Assembly: GCA_964370735.1 (NCBI GenBank)
Contig: CAYJLC010000026.1
Span: forward strand, 1 to 29,462
DNA: 29,462 nt
DNA from: CAYJLC01 sp964370735
GTDB lineage: Bacteria; Bacillota; Clostridia; Oscillospirales; Butyricicoccaceae
Direction of reading: 5' to 3'
In this document: piece by piece, positions 14,826 to 22,610 of the stretch
How the letters are laid out: each line of letters opens with the position of its first letter
How positions within the stretch are numbered: position 1 is the first letter of the stretch
Program-made: the position numbers and the translations under genes
The notes under the pieces: generated by a model
The model's input: the letters and a program-made list of their open reading frames with translations, nothing else
The model's database searches: none
Told to the model about the DNA's origin: nothing

Positions 14826-16568
14826 TTAAATTTTGCTAAAAGCAAACTGCATAAATAATGTAGGCATTAGCCATAGTAACATATATGCTAAAATGTTATG
14901 TGGAAGCAAAATATGTGGTGAAAAAGCGACACATAGGTAGCCTAAAAGTGAGATTCCCACAGCTAAATTTATTACTCCGATTATAAGATTTCTTTTAAAC
15001 AAAGTGTTGATTTTTCTAGAATATAAAACGGAAAGTATAAATGATTTGCCGGAATATTTTTTCAACATAATTGGTTGCTCATTCGAAATTTTTTGATGCT
15101 TTAATGAATATCTTTTTGAAAAATCAAGATATTTTATCTGTTTTAAGTCAAATAAATCGCAAATCATCTTATCATTTATATTAAAATCAACTGATGCGAT
15201 GATAATTTCGATAGATTCTTTTTCTAAAATACCCAATAAATCATAAATTTCATTTAAAGCAACGAATTTTAATGTTATATTTGCAACAATTTGATGATTT
15301 GCAACCACATACATAGAATTTTCAACAGAAATTGGACAATTTAGTCCTAATGATTGAATATATGATTCATTACCGATAGAAATTCGTGTATTTTGCAAAG
15401 AAAAAGTAAAACCATCGGCAGTTTCATCGGAAATTTCATCTGCTTTAAGTGGTGCGATATACATTTTCTTCATTTCTGACTCAAAAGCATAGTGCGAAGC
15501 GCTGTTTTGAGCCTTAAAACCAGCATCGCATATAGCAATAACTTGTTCGGCTGAATAAGAACTAAAAAGGCTGATTGTGTCTATAAAAACAGAGTTTTCG
15601 TCAAAAATATCAGTGTCAGACAGACAAACTGCCTCGTTTTTAACAAAAATCCTTAAATCTGAGAAGTTTTTAATCGCAATTCCATCTCGAAATAAGAGTT
15701 TTGCGATTTTTCTGTATGGCATACAAAAAATGAAATTTAATGGCAAAGTTATCGGCAAAATTACGCTTAAAATATAAAAAGCGAGCGAAAAATCTCCGTT
15801 TGCAGTGAAAAGTGAGAACAAAATCGACATAAAAACACATACATATACATAAATCGATATAAAAACGTCGTAAGATTTACTTTTTATAAAATTTTGCTCA
15901 TCGCTCTTTAAAATATATCCACCATTGCCTTTTTGGCTGTTTGTAACATATTTGATATCACCTTGCGAGGCAAGTATTTTGTGCAAAAAAGCGTGGTTTT
16001 TATGCTTATAAGACAGGTTTTTAAGGGATAAAAAGTGCAGAAATATGCAGACAATAGTAAGTGGAAAATATCCGACAGGTCTAGGAAGAAAAATTACACT
16101 TAGCATGTATAAAAGTGATGAAAATGTAATAAAACACACTAAAGTGTTCAAATTAGCCTTTGGGAAATGATTAAATCCGTCATAAAAGACATCGAGAGAA
16201 ATAATTGATGAAAAAATTAATAAAGCAATGTTTAAAAGTGTGAAAATATAAGGATTTATATAAAAAACAAATAGTTCTGGCAGAGGAAAGTTGTAAATAT
16301 TTCCTAATTGCAAATACATAGACAGTGCAAAAATCATCAACACCATTAGCGAGTTTGTGGTCATTTTTTTTGAAAAACTCTTATGTTTTATGAATTTTAC
16401 CGAATTACTTGTCTGCTCGTTTTCATCGAAATCACCTGTGAATTTTTCACCTTTATAAGATTTTTTAAACGACGATTTTTCTTCTCTTTCGTAACTTTTT
16501 TTGATTATATCCGAACTAACTCCCATTTCTGACAGGATATCGGAAACTTTATCTCTTTTTTCCGACAT
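14826..16568 (-). CDS. Membrane protein resembling a catalytically dead P1B-type ATPase
   Basis: This 580-residue protein has a charged, low-complexity N-terminus (1-68) and then the membrane layout of heavy-metal P1B ATPases: four helices (about 72-90, 98-128, 138-161, 166-184), a cytoplasmic stretch, two helices (about 233-255, 259-283), a large cytoplasmic part and two terminal helices. After helix six, MPYRKIAKLLFRDGIAIKN then VKNEAVCLSDTDIF parallels the region before the phosphorylation site, but DKTGT reads SDTDI. The actuator part is only about 48 residues with no TGES. FSLQNTRISIGNESYIQ resembles the nucleotide-domain segment. TGD is replaced by ASVDFN, and the GDGxND hinge is missing. 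A real open frame this long implies a kept, non-catalytic role. It lies 3 bp after rlmB in one operon. An unrelated family with convergent layout is the alternative. Confidence 0.55.
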   Translation of the reverse strand: MSEKRDKVSDILSEMGVSSDIIKKSYEREEKSSFKKSYKGEKFTGDFDENEQTSNSVKFIKHKSFSKKMTTNSLMVLMIFALSMYLQLGNIYNFPLPELFVFYINPYIFTLLNIALLIFSSIISLDVFYDGFNHFPKANLNTLVCFITFSSLLYMLSVIFLPRPVGYFPLTIVCIFLHFLSLKNLSYKHKNHAFLHKILASQGDIKYVTNSQKGNGGYILKSDEQNFIKSKSYDVFISIYVYVCVFMSILFSLFTANGDFSLAFYILSVILPITLPLNFIFCMPYRKIAKLLFRDGIAIKNFSDLRIFVKNEAVCLSDTDIFDENSVFIDTISLFSSYSAEQVIAICDAGFKAQNSASHYAFESEMKKMYIAPLKADEISDETADGFTFSLQNTRISIGNESYIQSLGLNCPISVENSMYVVANHQIVANITLKFVALNEIYDLLGILEKESIEIIIASVDFNINDKMICDLFDLKQIKYLDFSKRYSLKHQKISNEQPIMLKKYSGKSFILSVLYSRKINTLFKRNLIIGVINLAVGISLLGYLCVAFSPHILLPHNILAYMLLWLMPTLFMQFAFSKI

Positions 16569-16571
16569 AAA

Positions 16572-17306
16572 TTATACACCTCTTTGACGCACTACTTCAT
16601 ATAATAAAACTCCACATGCAACTGATGCATTTAGTGAATTTATTTTGCCTTTCATAGGGATACTTACAATAAAATCACAATTTTTACGAACATTTTTAGA
16701 AATTCCTTCGCCTTCAGAACCAATAACGATTGCTGAAGCACCAACGAAATCTGCATCGTAAATATTTTTATCTCCGTCTGCATCTGCGCCAAAAATCCAA
16801 ACACCACGCTCTTTTAATTCGTCGATAGCTTGCGAAATATTTACAACTTTACACACGCCAATATGGTGCAAAGCTCCCGCAGATGACTTAGAAACCACAG
16901 AATTTAAGCCGACAGCACGTCTTTTTGGAATAATTATGCCATGAGCACCAGCCGATTCGGCACTTCTAATAATCGCACCTAGGTTATGTGGGTCTGTAAT
17001 TCCGTCACACACAATGATGAAAGGTTTTTCGCCTTTTTCTTCTGCAACTTTCAAAATATCGTTAATTTCGACATAATCTACCGATGCAACCGATGCAATT
17101 ACACCTTGATGCGACTTAGTTTCAGAAAGTTGGTCTAGTTTTCTTCTATCAACCGAAGAAATTACGATACCCTTTTCTTTTGCAATTGTGTTAATTTCTT
17201 TAACTTTTCCGATTAAATCGGATGCAATGTAGATTTTATCGATGCATTTGTCAGTTTTTAGTAGTTCTAAAACGGCATTTCTGCCTTCTATATAATTTGT
17301 GTTCAT
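16572..17306 (-). CDS. rlmB: 23S rRNA 2'-O-methyltransferase RlmB (TrmH/SpoU family)
   Basis: This 244-residue enzyme has an N-terminal substrate-binding domain (YIEGRNAVLELLK, SHQGVIASV) and a SPOUT knot domain. The three knot motifs are NLGAIIRSAESAGAHGII, IVIGSEGEGIS and IPMKGKINSLNASVACGVLLYE, with the catalytic arginine in the first. RlmB methylates G2251 of 23S rRNA in E. coli; TrmH-family relatives with other targets cannot be excluded. It has a promoter at 17337-17365 and is the first gene of a two-gene unit with the pseudo-ATPase. Confidence 0.92.
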   Translation of the reverse strand: MNTNYIEGRNAVLELLKTDKCIDKIYIASDLIGKVKEINTIAKEKGIVISSVDRRKLDQLSETKSHQGVIASVASVDYVEINDILKVAEEKGEKPFIIVCDGITDPHNLGAIIRSAESAGAHGIIIPKRRAVGLNSVVSKSSAGALHHIGVCKVVNISQAIDELKERGVWIFGADADGDKNIYDADFVGASAIVIGSEGEGISKNVRKNCDFIVSIPMKGKINSLNASVACGVLLYEVVRQRGV

Positions 17307-17336
17307 AATTTTACCTCTTATTTTAATATTAATTTA

Positions 17337-17365
17337 ATTATAGCAAAAAATAATACAAAAGACAA
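17337..17365 (-). promoter_or_regulatory. rlmB promoter
   Basis: On the minus strand TTGTCT (17365-17360), 17 bp, TATAAT (17342-17337). Confidence 0.65.
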
Positions 17366-17375
17366 CAAAAATATA

Positions 17376-17404
17376 TAGACAAAGCGTTCTCTATATGATA
17401 GAAT
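17376..17404 (+). promoter_or_regulatory. Promoter of the MFS gene
   Basis: TAGACA (17376-17381), 17 bp, TAGAAT (17399-17404), 29 bp before the start. It is back to back with the rlmB promoter. Confidence 0.6.
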
Positions 17405-17432
17405 TAGCTGAACTAAATTTTAGGAGTATTTT

Positions 17433-18587
17433 ATGACACATATTTTAATTTTAATTATTTACGCTGCGTTTATAAGTTTAGGCTTACCAGATGCACTTTT
17501 AGGGTCTGCATGGCCAGTTATGCAAGTAGAAATGAATGCACCTATATCGTATGCAGGACTTGTTTCGCTTATTATTTCTGGAGGAACTATTGTTTCAAGT
17601 CTTTTTTCTGATAAAATGACAAGAAAATTTAGCAGTGGTACTATAACTGCATTTAGTGTGCTACTTACTGCGATTGGTCTTTTTGGATTTTCTGTATCGA
17701 ATTCATTTATAATGCTTTGTATTTTTGCAATACCTTATGGTTTTGGTGCTGGTGCTGTCGATGCGACGTTAAATAATTATGCAGCACTTCATTATAAGGC
17801 AAAACACATGAGTTGGCTACACGCTTGCTGGGGGATTGGTGCTGCATTAGGACCGTATGTAATGGGTGCGTATCTTACTAATAATATGGCGTGGAATTAT
17901 GGATATTTAACAGTTGCTATCTTGCAAGTTATACTAACTGTTATAATTTTTGCTAGTTTGCCTCTTTGGAAAAAGCGTGATAAAGCAAGTGATGAAACGG
18001 AAGCAAAAGAATTATCGTTTAAAGAAGCACTACAAATCAAAGGTGTTAAACTTATTTTGATTTCATTTTTTTGCTACATAGCAGTAGAAGCAACGGCTGG
18101 ACTTTGGGCGAGCTCTTATCTTGTTAGTGTACACGATATTGACGAAAACACAGCAGCATTTTTCGCATCGCTATTTTATTTAGGTATCACAACAGGTAGG
18201 ATTTTAAGTGGATTTATCGCCGATAAAGCAGGGGATAAGAGATTAATTCGTTATGGATTGGCAATAGTTTTATTAGGTGCGATTTTAATTCCAATAAATG
18301 AAAGCCTAGCGCTAGCAGGGATTTTAATAGTAGGTTTTGGTTGTGCACCAATTTACCCTGCGATTATTCATTCGACACCATCAAATTTCGGAAAAGAAAA
18401 TTCAGGTGCTATAATCGGTATTCAAATGGCGTGTGCATATACAGGAATGATAGTGGCACCACCTTTATTTGGACTTATTGCCGAATATATAACAATAACA
18501 TTGTACCCATATTATTTAATAGTATTTGCAGTTTTAATGATAATATTAATCGAAATATTAAATAGATATATCAAAAAAATACATTAA
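17433..18587 (+). CDS. Major facilitator superfamily transporter
   Basis: This 384-residue protein has twelve predicted membrane segments and a central cytoplasmic loop (about 180-200, charged). In the first half, SDKMTRKFSSGTIT is the MFS loop 2-3 motif, PYGFGAGAVDATLNNY and WLHACWGIGAALGPY follow. In the second half, FIADKAGDKRLIRYG is the equivalent loop. The WLHACWGIGAALGP pattern is seen in FucP-like and related sugar or drug MFS members, so a sugar or small-molecule symporter is likely but the substrate is open. It is transcribed alone from its own promoter, with a GGAG ribosome site. Confidence 0.85.
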   Translation: MTHILILIIYAAFISLGLPDALLGSAWPVMQVEMNAPISYAGLVSLIISGGTIVSSLFSDKMTRKFSSGTITAFSVLLTAIGLFGFSVSNSFIMLCIFAIPYGFGAGAVDATLNNYAALHYKAKHMSWLHACWGIGAALGPYVMGAYLTNNMAWNYGYLTVAILQVILTVIIFASLPLWKKRDKASDETEAKELSFKEALQIKGVKLILISFFCYIAVEATAGLWASSYLVSVHDIDENTAAFFASLFYLGITTGRILSGFIADKAGDKRLIRYGLAIVLLGAILIPINESLALAGILIVGFGCAPIYPAIIHSTPSNFGKENSGAIIGIQMACAYTGMIVAPPLFGLIAEYITITLYPYYLIVFAVLMIILIEILNRYIKKIH

Positions 18588-18609
18588 TAACGAGAAAGTA
18601 TAAAAATGC

Positions 18610-18660
18610 GTCCACGTCAGGTGGTCAGGTTTCCAAAGGGTGAAACCCTTTTGGTCGACC
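18610..18660. repeat. Dispersed repeat with GTCCACGTCAGGTGGT core
   Basis: The 16-nt GTCCACGTCAGGTGGT (18610-18625) is identical to 2842-2857 and 2922-2937. It contains a CCAC/GTGG dyad. A second hairpin, AAAGGGT/ACCCTTT, follows (18636-18652), then GGTCGACC. Confidence 0.65.
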
Positions 18661-18680
18661 TCTCAAGGTTGAAATACACC

Positions 18681-18744
18681 TTTTCGTCGAAATTTGCTTG
18701 CTTTTTAGGGAGAACGCAGTTCTCCCCTACAAATTCGACGAAAA
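18681..18744. repeat. Nested inverted repeats around a TGTAGGG-type hairpin
   Basis: TTTTCGTCGAAATTTG (18681-18696) and CAAATTCGACGAAAA (18730-18744) form outer arms. Inside is a TAGGGAGAAC/GTTCTCCCCTA hairpin (18706-18729) of the same family as the copies at 83-235. The layout looks like a small MITE or an element inserted in another. TGTGAC/GTCACA (18753-18767) follows. Confidence 0.6.
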
Positions 18745-18791
18745 TTTAAAAGTGTGACGTAGTCACAAAATAATGTTTTTGTATAATATGA

Positions 18792-18829
18792 AGAAGAACC
18801 CTGTTTTAAAACAGGGTTCTTCTCTATTT
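18792..18829. terminator. 32-bp perfect palindrome between convergent genes
   Basis: AGAAGAACCCTGTTTT (18792-18807) is followed directly by its exact reverse complement (18808-18823), then CTATTTT. It lies between the MFS and response-regulator 3' ends and could end transcription from either side, although the T tract is only clear on the plus side. Confidence 0.6.
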
Positions 18830-18845
18830 TATCACTTTTACAGGT

Positions 18846-19544
18846 CTAATTATATAAATTAAGTCTATATCCAGCGCCCCAAATTGTTTCTACAATTTTA
18901 GGTTTTTTAGGGTCGTTTTCAATTTTTTCACGAATACGATTAATATGAACTGTCACTGTTGCACTATCGCCGACATAATCATATCCCCAAATTCGCTCGA
19001 AAAGATGGTCTTTTGAGAAAACTATATTCGGATTTTCGGCTAAAAATAGAAGAAGTTCGAATTCGCGGTTTGGCAAGGTGATTTCTTCGCCATTTTTTAA
19101 GACTTTCCAGCTACGCGTTAAAATTTTGATTTCGCCTAGGTTAATTTCATCACTTCCAACCTGAGCATCGCTAGATGTAAGCCTTTTAAACCTCGCAAGA
19201 TGGGATTTTACACGCGCTACAAGCTCTGAAGGGTCAAACGGTTTTGCGATATAATCATCGGCACCAAGCCCAAGACCACGCACTTTATCTATCGACTGAT
19301 TTCGTGCAGTAACCATTAAAATAGGCACATCGATTTTATTTCTGATGGCTTTGCAAACTTCATATCCATCCGTATTTGGTAGCATTAAATCTAGTAAAAC
19401 TAAATCAAATTCACCGCTTAATGCTTTAGTACACGCTAAATCTCCATCGGCTACGATTTCAGTTTCATAACCATGAATTTCTAGATAATCCTGCTCTAAG
19501 AATGCAATTTCCTCATCATCTTCTACAATTAATATTTTAGCCAT
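18846..19544 (-). CDS. OmpR-family response regulator
   Basis: This 232-residue protein has a receiver domain (1-115) with acidic pocket E8/D9/D10, phospho-acceptor D52 in LLDLMLP, T79 and K101 in IAKPF. A winged-helix DNA-binding domain (about 130-230) follows, with EITLPNREFELLLFLAENP and TVTVHINRIREKIENDP. The family binds tandem direct repeats spaced about 11 bp. It lies one base after the kinase stop, so the pair is translated together. WalR, PhoP and VanR-like members cannot be separated here. The WalR-like boxes at 25817-25930 are a possible target, but that link is inference. Confidence 0.95.
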   Translation of the reverse strand: MAKILIVEDDEEIAFLEQDYLEIHGYETEIVADGDLACTKALSGEFDLVLLDLMLPNTDGYEVCKAIRNKIDVPILMVTARNQSIDKVRGLGLGADDYIAKPFDPSELVARVKSHLARFKRLTSSDAQVGSDEINLGEIKILTRSWKVLKNGEEITLPNREFELLLFLAENPNIVFSKDHLFERIWGYDYVGDSATVTVHINRIREKIENDPKKPKIVETIWGAGYRLNLYN

Positions 19545-19545
19545 T

Positions 19546-20742
19546 TTAACCGTCCTTTCTTGGGAATTTCAATATAAATTTTAATCCATTATCGTTATAT
19601 GCATCTATCGTCGCACCATGAGAATTTACGATATATTTGCAAATATATAAGCCTAAACCACTACCGTCTGTGTCTGAACGAGCCTTATCTCCACGCCAAA
19701 ATCTGTCAAATAAATGAGATAGTCCATCTTCAGAGATGCCATTTCCGTTGTCTTGATATATAACAGTCACGAAATTTACATCGCTTTCTAATGATATTTT
19801 GATATTTAAGTTGGAAACATTAGCATATTTAACTGAGTTTTCAACGAAATTTGATAAAACACGCTGAATTTGACCATAATCTAAATGTAACATACAAGGT
19901 TTCTCGGTTATTTTTGTTTCGATACTTGCATCAATAGTTTCTAGTTCTGGTGTCACTATAAATTTAAAATCGTCAAGGATTTTAGCAAAATCAACATATT
20001 CTTTATTGATAGGCAAAGTACCAGTTTCTACTTTAGAAACATAAAATAGTCGTTCGAGCAAAATATCCATGTCACAAGCACGTCTATAAGCTGTGTCTAA
20101 ATAACGTTGTTTTTTTGCTTCGGTATTAGCAACACCGTCTTGAAGACCTTTTATATAGCCTTTTACTGATGTTAAAGGTGTACGCAAATCGTGAGAAATA
20201 TCTGCAATCATGTCTGTTCTTGCTTGTTCTAAAGCCTGCGTTTGTTCTTGTGATTTCATAAGCCTGTCTTGCATTTGATTAAAAGCTTTACAAACTTCAC
20301 CAAATTCATCATTGCTAGTATATTCAATAGGGAAACTAAAATCACCATCACCGATGCGTTTTGCACCTTTTGTAAGCTCGGAAAGTGGTGTTGTTATTTT
20401 TTTAGCTGCAAAAAAAGTGAAAGCATTACTAAGCAAAAGAACGATTAAAACACATGCTATCATAGTGCCTAGTGAACGACTAAGTGTTTGGTTTAAAATA
20501 TCCTCACTATTTTCAAACTCACGTTGAACAGGAATGAGCCTAATGTTGTACATTTTAAGTTGTTCATCAATTTCAAGTAGCTTTTCTTCGTTTTCAAGAA
20601 AATACTCAATAACTTTTGATGGAGTTTCGGGAGATTGCTTTGAAAAATTTCTGAAAGAGAAGAAATTTATAGAAACCACTAGAATTAGTCCGATGGCGAC
20701 CAGTGCTGTACTTGAAATTAATATTTGTGTACGAATTTTCAT
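19546..20742 (-). CDS. Sensor histidine kinase with HAMP domain
   Basis: This 398-residue kinase has helix 1 (about 7-29), a short extracellular loop (30-90) too small for a typical ligand-binding domain, helix 2 (about 91-112), a HAMP domain (113-165), then HisKA with the phosphorylated H184 in DISHDLRTPL. The ATPase domain shows the N box NFVENSVKYA (298-307), G1 DNGNGI (331-336), F box FDRFWRGD and G2 GSGLGLYI (360-367). All catalytic motifs are intact. It is upstream of its response regulator in a two-gene operon with a promoter at 20769-20798. The small sensor loop suggests detection of membrane or envelope state. Confidence 0.94.
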   Translation of the reverse strand: MKIRTQILISSTALVAIGLILVVSINFFSFRNFSKQSPETPSKVIEYFLENEEKLLEIDEQLKMYNIRLIPVQREFENSEDILNQTLSRSLGTMIACVLIVLLLSNAFTFFAAKKITTPLSELTKGAKRIGDGDFSFPIEYTSNDEFGEVCKAFNQMQDRLMKSQEQTQALEQARTDMIADISHDLRTPLTSVKGYIKGLQDGVANTEAKKQRYLDTAYRRACDMDILLERLFYVSKVETGTLPINKEYVDFAKILDDFKFIVTPELETIDASIETKITEKPCMLHLDYGQIQRVLSNFVENSVKYANVSNLNIKISLESDVNFVTVIYQDNGNGISEDGLSHLFDRFWRGDKARSDTDGSGLGLYICKYIVNSHGATIDAYNDNGLKFILKFPRKDG

Positions 20743-20768
20743 AAATTGCTCCTCCTTGCCTTTATACT

Positions 20769-20798
20769 ATTATAATATAATTCCTATATAAACTTCAA
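20769..20798 (-). promoter_or_regulatory. Promoter of the two-component operon
   Basis: On the minus strand TTGAAG (20798-20793), 18 bp, TATAAT (20774-20769), followed by AGGAGG before the kinase start. Confidence 0.6.
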
Positions 20799-20875
20799 GT
20801 GTAAAATTAATAAACATTTTATAAACTAATTAGAAGTAAATGCGTCTATTTATGTGTAAAATTTGATACAAAGCA

Positions 20876-20898
20876 AAAAGAGCTGTCTAAAAGACAGC
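20876..20898 (-). terminator. Terminator of the three-gene small-protein cluster
   Basis: GCTGTCT (20882-20888) pairs with AGACAGC (20892-20898) over a 3-nt loop. On the minus strand CTTTTT follows. Confidence 0.8.
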
Positions 20899-20918
20899 CC
20901 GATATTAAAATTATGTAG

Positions 20919-21146
20919 CTAAATACCTAAAAAATAGAGTGCTGCGATGATTATTATGAGCTCCATATCAAAATCATCATACAGGCAAAAAGCAATTATT
21001 GCAATTAAAATGATAGTTTCTTCGTTTAATTCAAAAGAGCGTAAATTTCCGAAAACACCATTCTTTTTTTCGACTTGGGGTAATAAATTTTCTTCTTCGG
21101 AAAATTGGTTATGATAAAAATTGCTATTTTCATATTCATTAAACAT
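20919..21146 (-). CDS. Small membrane protein, last of a three-gene cluster
   Basis: This 75-residue protein has a polar, asparagine/glutamate-rich N-terminal half and a C-terminal half of two hydrophobic stretches separated by an acidic turn: ETIILIAIIAFCLYDDFDMELIIIIAALYFLGI. I recall, unverified, a clostridial family of short proteins with this two-helix hairpin and acidic DDFD turn near the end. It lies 7 bp after the 137-residue gene and is followed by a terminator, so it ends the unit. Function is unknown. Confidence 0.6.
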   Translation of the reverse strand: MFNEYENSNFYHNQFSEEENLLPQVEKKNGVFGNLRSFELNEETIILIAIIAFCLYDDFDMELIIIIAALYFLGI

Positions 21147-21153
21147 AAATCAC

Positions 21154-21567
21154 CTACAAACTAGTACCCATCGTACCTAGCATTACTTTTATTTTTTTCG
21201 CAAGCGACACGATTTTTACACCATGGTCGATATGGGGCATAAAACTATCGCCTAGAAATGGCTTTGCAGCAATTAATAAATTTGTTTTATCATCATAATT
21301 ACTATTGGATAAAAAAGAGCTGAGATTATTTAAAATACCAGAAAAATCAGTGGAATTTTGTGTAAGTTCTGGGGAAACAGCTTGGAAATTTGCAGTTTCT
21401 TTGCCTAAATTATCAGTATTAATATTATTTGATTGCAAAGCGCCCATAACATTTTGAATAATATTCGATAAATCTGGGCTATCATTACCTAAATTTTGAT
21501 TATTTTGCGAATTTGAAGAAAGACCACTTAGCAGCGACACAAGTGAATTTAAGTTATTTTCATCCAT
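21154..21567 (-). CDS. Uncharacterised protein, middle of a three-gene cluster
   Basis: This 137-residue protein is rich in asparagine and serine in its first two thirds, with repeated short leucine/serine segments (LVSLLSGLSSNSQNNQNL, then GILNNLSSFLSNSN). It ends in a more ordered basic helix: KTNLLIAAKPFLGDSFMPHIDHGVKIVSLAKKI. The C-terminal pattern LLxALKPYL...KIDxAIKILKLA is, from memory, shared by a group of unnamed clostridial proteins in similar three-gene clusters. No enzymatic motif or signal peptide is seen. It overlaps no gene but has only short spacers (7 and 14 bp). Confidence 0.6.
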   Translation of the reverse strand: MDENNLNSLVSLLSGLSSNSQNNQNLGNDSPDLSNIIQNVMGALQSNNINTDNLGKETANFQAVSPELTQNSTDFSGILNNLSSFLSNSNYDDKTNLLIAAKPFLGDSFMPHIDHGVKIVSLAKKIKVMLGTMGTSL

Positions 21568-21581
21568 AAAGCACTCCCTTT

Positions 21582-21845
21582 TTATTTATTTCCTAAAATT
21601 TTTGATAGTTTTTCTGCCATTTCTTTGCCCTGTTTGGTATTTAAAGCAGAATTTACAGAGTTTTTTGCAGAATTCATATCACCTTTGCTTGCAAAATTTA
21701 GTGCATTTAAAAAATCAGGGTTACTACTTGCCATCTTGGATAAATTTTCAGCAAGCATTCTGCCCTCTTTTGTGCTTAATAATTTCCCGATTTTTTGTTT
21801 TGCATTAGGGTCGTTTAATAATTTGTCAAAATCTTGATTTAGCAT
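21582..21845 (-). CDS. Uncharacterised small protein, first of a three-gene cluster
   Basis: This 87-residue helical protein is built of two similar halves. LLSTKEGRMLAENLSKMASSN (about residues 23-43) and ALNTKQGKEMAEKLSKILGNK (about 67-87) align as an internal duplication around a TKxG-x-x-x-A-E-x-L-S-K core. The start ATG 21845 follows AGGAGGT (minus). It heads a compact operon with the 137- and 75-residue genes and is divergent from yggS; a possible -10 TATAAT lies at 21886-21881 (minus) without a good -35. A sporulation-stage or surface role is conceivable but nothing shows it. Confidence 0.6.
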   Translation of the reverse strand: MLNQDFDKLLNDPNAKQKIGKLLSTKEGRMLAENLSKMASSNPDFLNALNFASKGDMNSAKNSVNSALNTKQGKEMAEKLSKILGNK

Positions 21846-21916
21846 ACAAAACCTCCTTAGTTAAAATGTTGGCTACTATCATTATATGAGAAAAAATTAA
21901 AATGTGTTACTTATTA

Positions 21917-21945
21917 TTGAAAAAATATTGAATTTATTGTATAAT
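21917..21945 (+). promoter_or_regulatory. yggS promoter
   Basis: TTGAAA (21917-21922), 17 bp, TATAAT (21940-21945), 20 bp before the start codon. Confidence 0.75.
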
Positions 21946-21965
21946 TAATATAGACGGAGGTATTT

Positions 21966-22601
21966 ATGGAAAATAAAGTTTCAGAAAATGTTAAGTTTTA
22001 CAAAGAAAAAGTTTCAAATATAAATAAAAATGCAAAAATAGTTGCTGTTACGAAATATACAAGTGTAGATTTTGTGAATATCGCCTCTAAAATGGGAATA
22101 GATACACTTGGAGAAAATAGAGTTCAAGAATTTTTGTCTAAATACGATGATTACGAGTGCAAAAATATACATTTTATCGGACATTTGCAAACAAATAAAG
22201 TGAAATATATCATAGACAAAGTTAGTTTAATTCAGTCGGTAGACAGTGTGAAATTAGCAGAGGTTATCGATAAGGAAGCAAGGAAAATAGACAAAGTTCA
22301 AGATATTTTAATTCAAATAAATGTGTCAAATGAGGACACGAAAAGTGGTATAAATATTTGTGATACTTTAAAAATAGTAGACGAAATATCGGCGTTTTCA
22401 AACGTAAATATTCGAGGGTTTATGACAATTCCTATGAAATATTCAGGGTTAGAACTCGAGCGTGATTTCGAAAAAATGTACCACGAATTCAGTAAATTCA
22501 ACGAATTTGATATACTTTCGATGGGTATGACAAATGATTTTGAATTAGCGCTGAAAAATGGTTCAAATATGGTTAGAATAGGTTCAGGATTATTTAGATA
22601 A
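21966..22601 (+). CDS. yggS: YggS/PLPBP family pyridoxal-phosphate homeostasis protein
   Basis: This 211-residue single-domain TIM-barrel protein binds pyridoxal phosphate and helps control its level and amino-acid pools. The PLP lysine is K30 in KIVAVTKYTS. GENRVQEF, IHFIGHLQTNKVKYI, LIQSVDS and the C-terminal LSMGMTNDFELALKNGSNMVRIGSGLF are the family signatures. It is slightly shorter than usual (about 225-235). GGAGG precedes the start. It is followed 9 bp later by the PHP phosphatase gene and probably shares its transcript. Confidence 0.93.
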   Translation: MENKVSENVKFYKEKVSNINKNAKIVAVTKYTSVDFVNIASKMGIDTLGENRVQEFLSKYDDYECKNIHFIGHLQTNKVKYIIDKVSLIQSVDSVKLAEVIDKEARKIDKVQDILIQINVSNEDTKSGINICDTLKIVDEISAFSNVNIRGFMTIPMKYSGLELERDFEKMYHEFSKFNEFDILSMGMTNDFELALKNGSNMVRIGSGLFR

Positions 22602-22610
22602 GAGGTTAAT

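Noticed and set aside
14810..14834. AAAATTTAA/TTAAATTTT inverted repeat at the end of the pseudo-ATPase gene
   Set aside because: It is purely A/T, overlaps the stop codon and has no convincing T tract, so it is a poor terminator.
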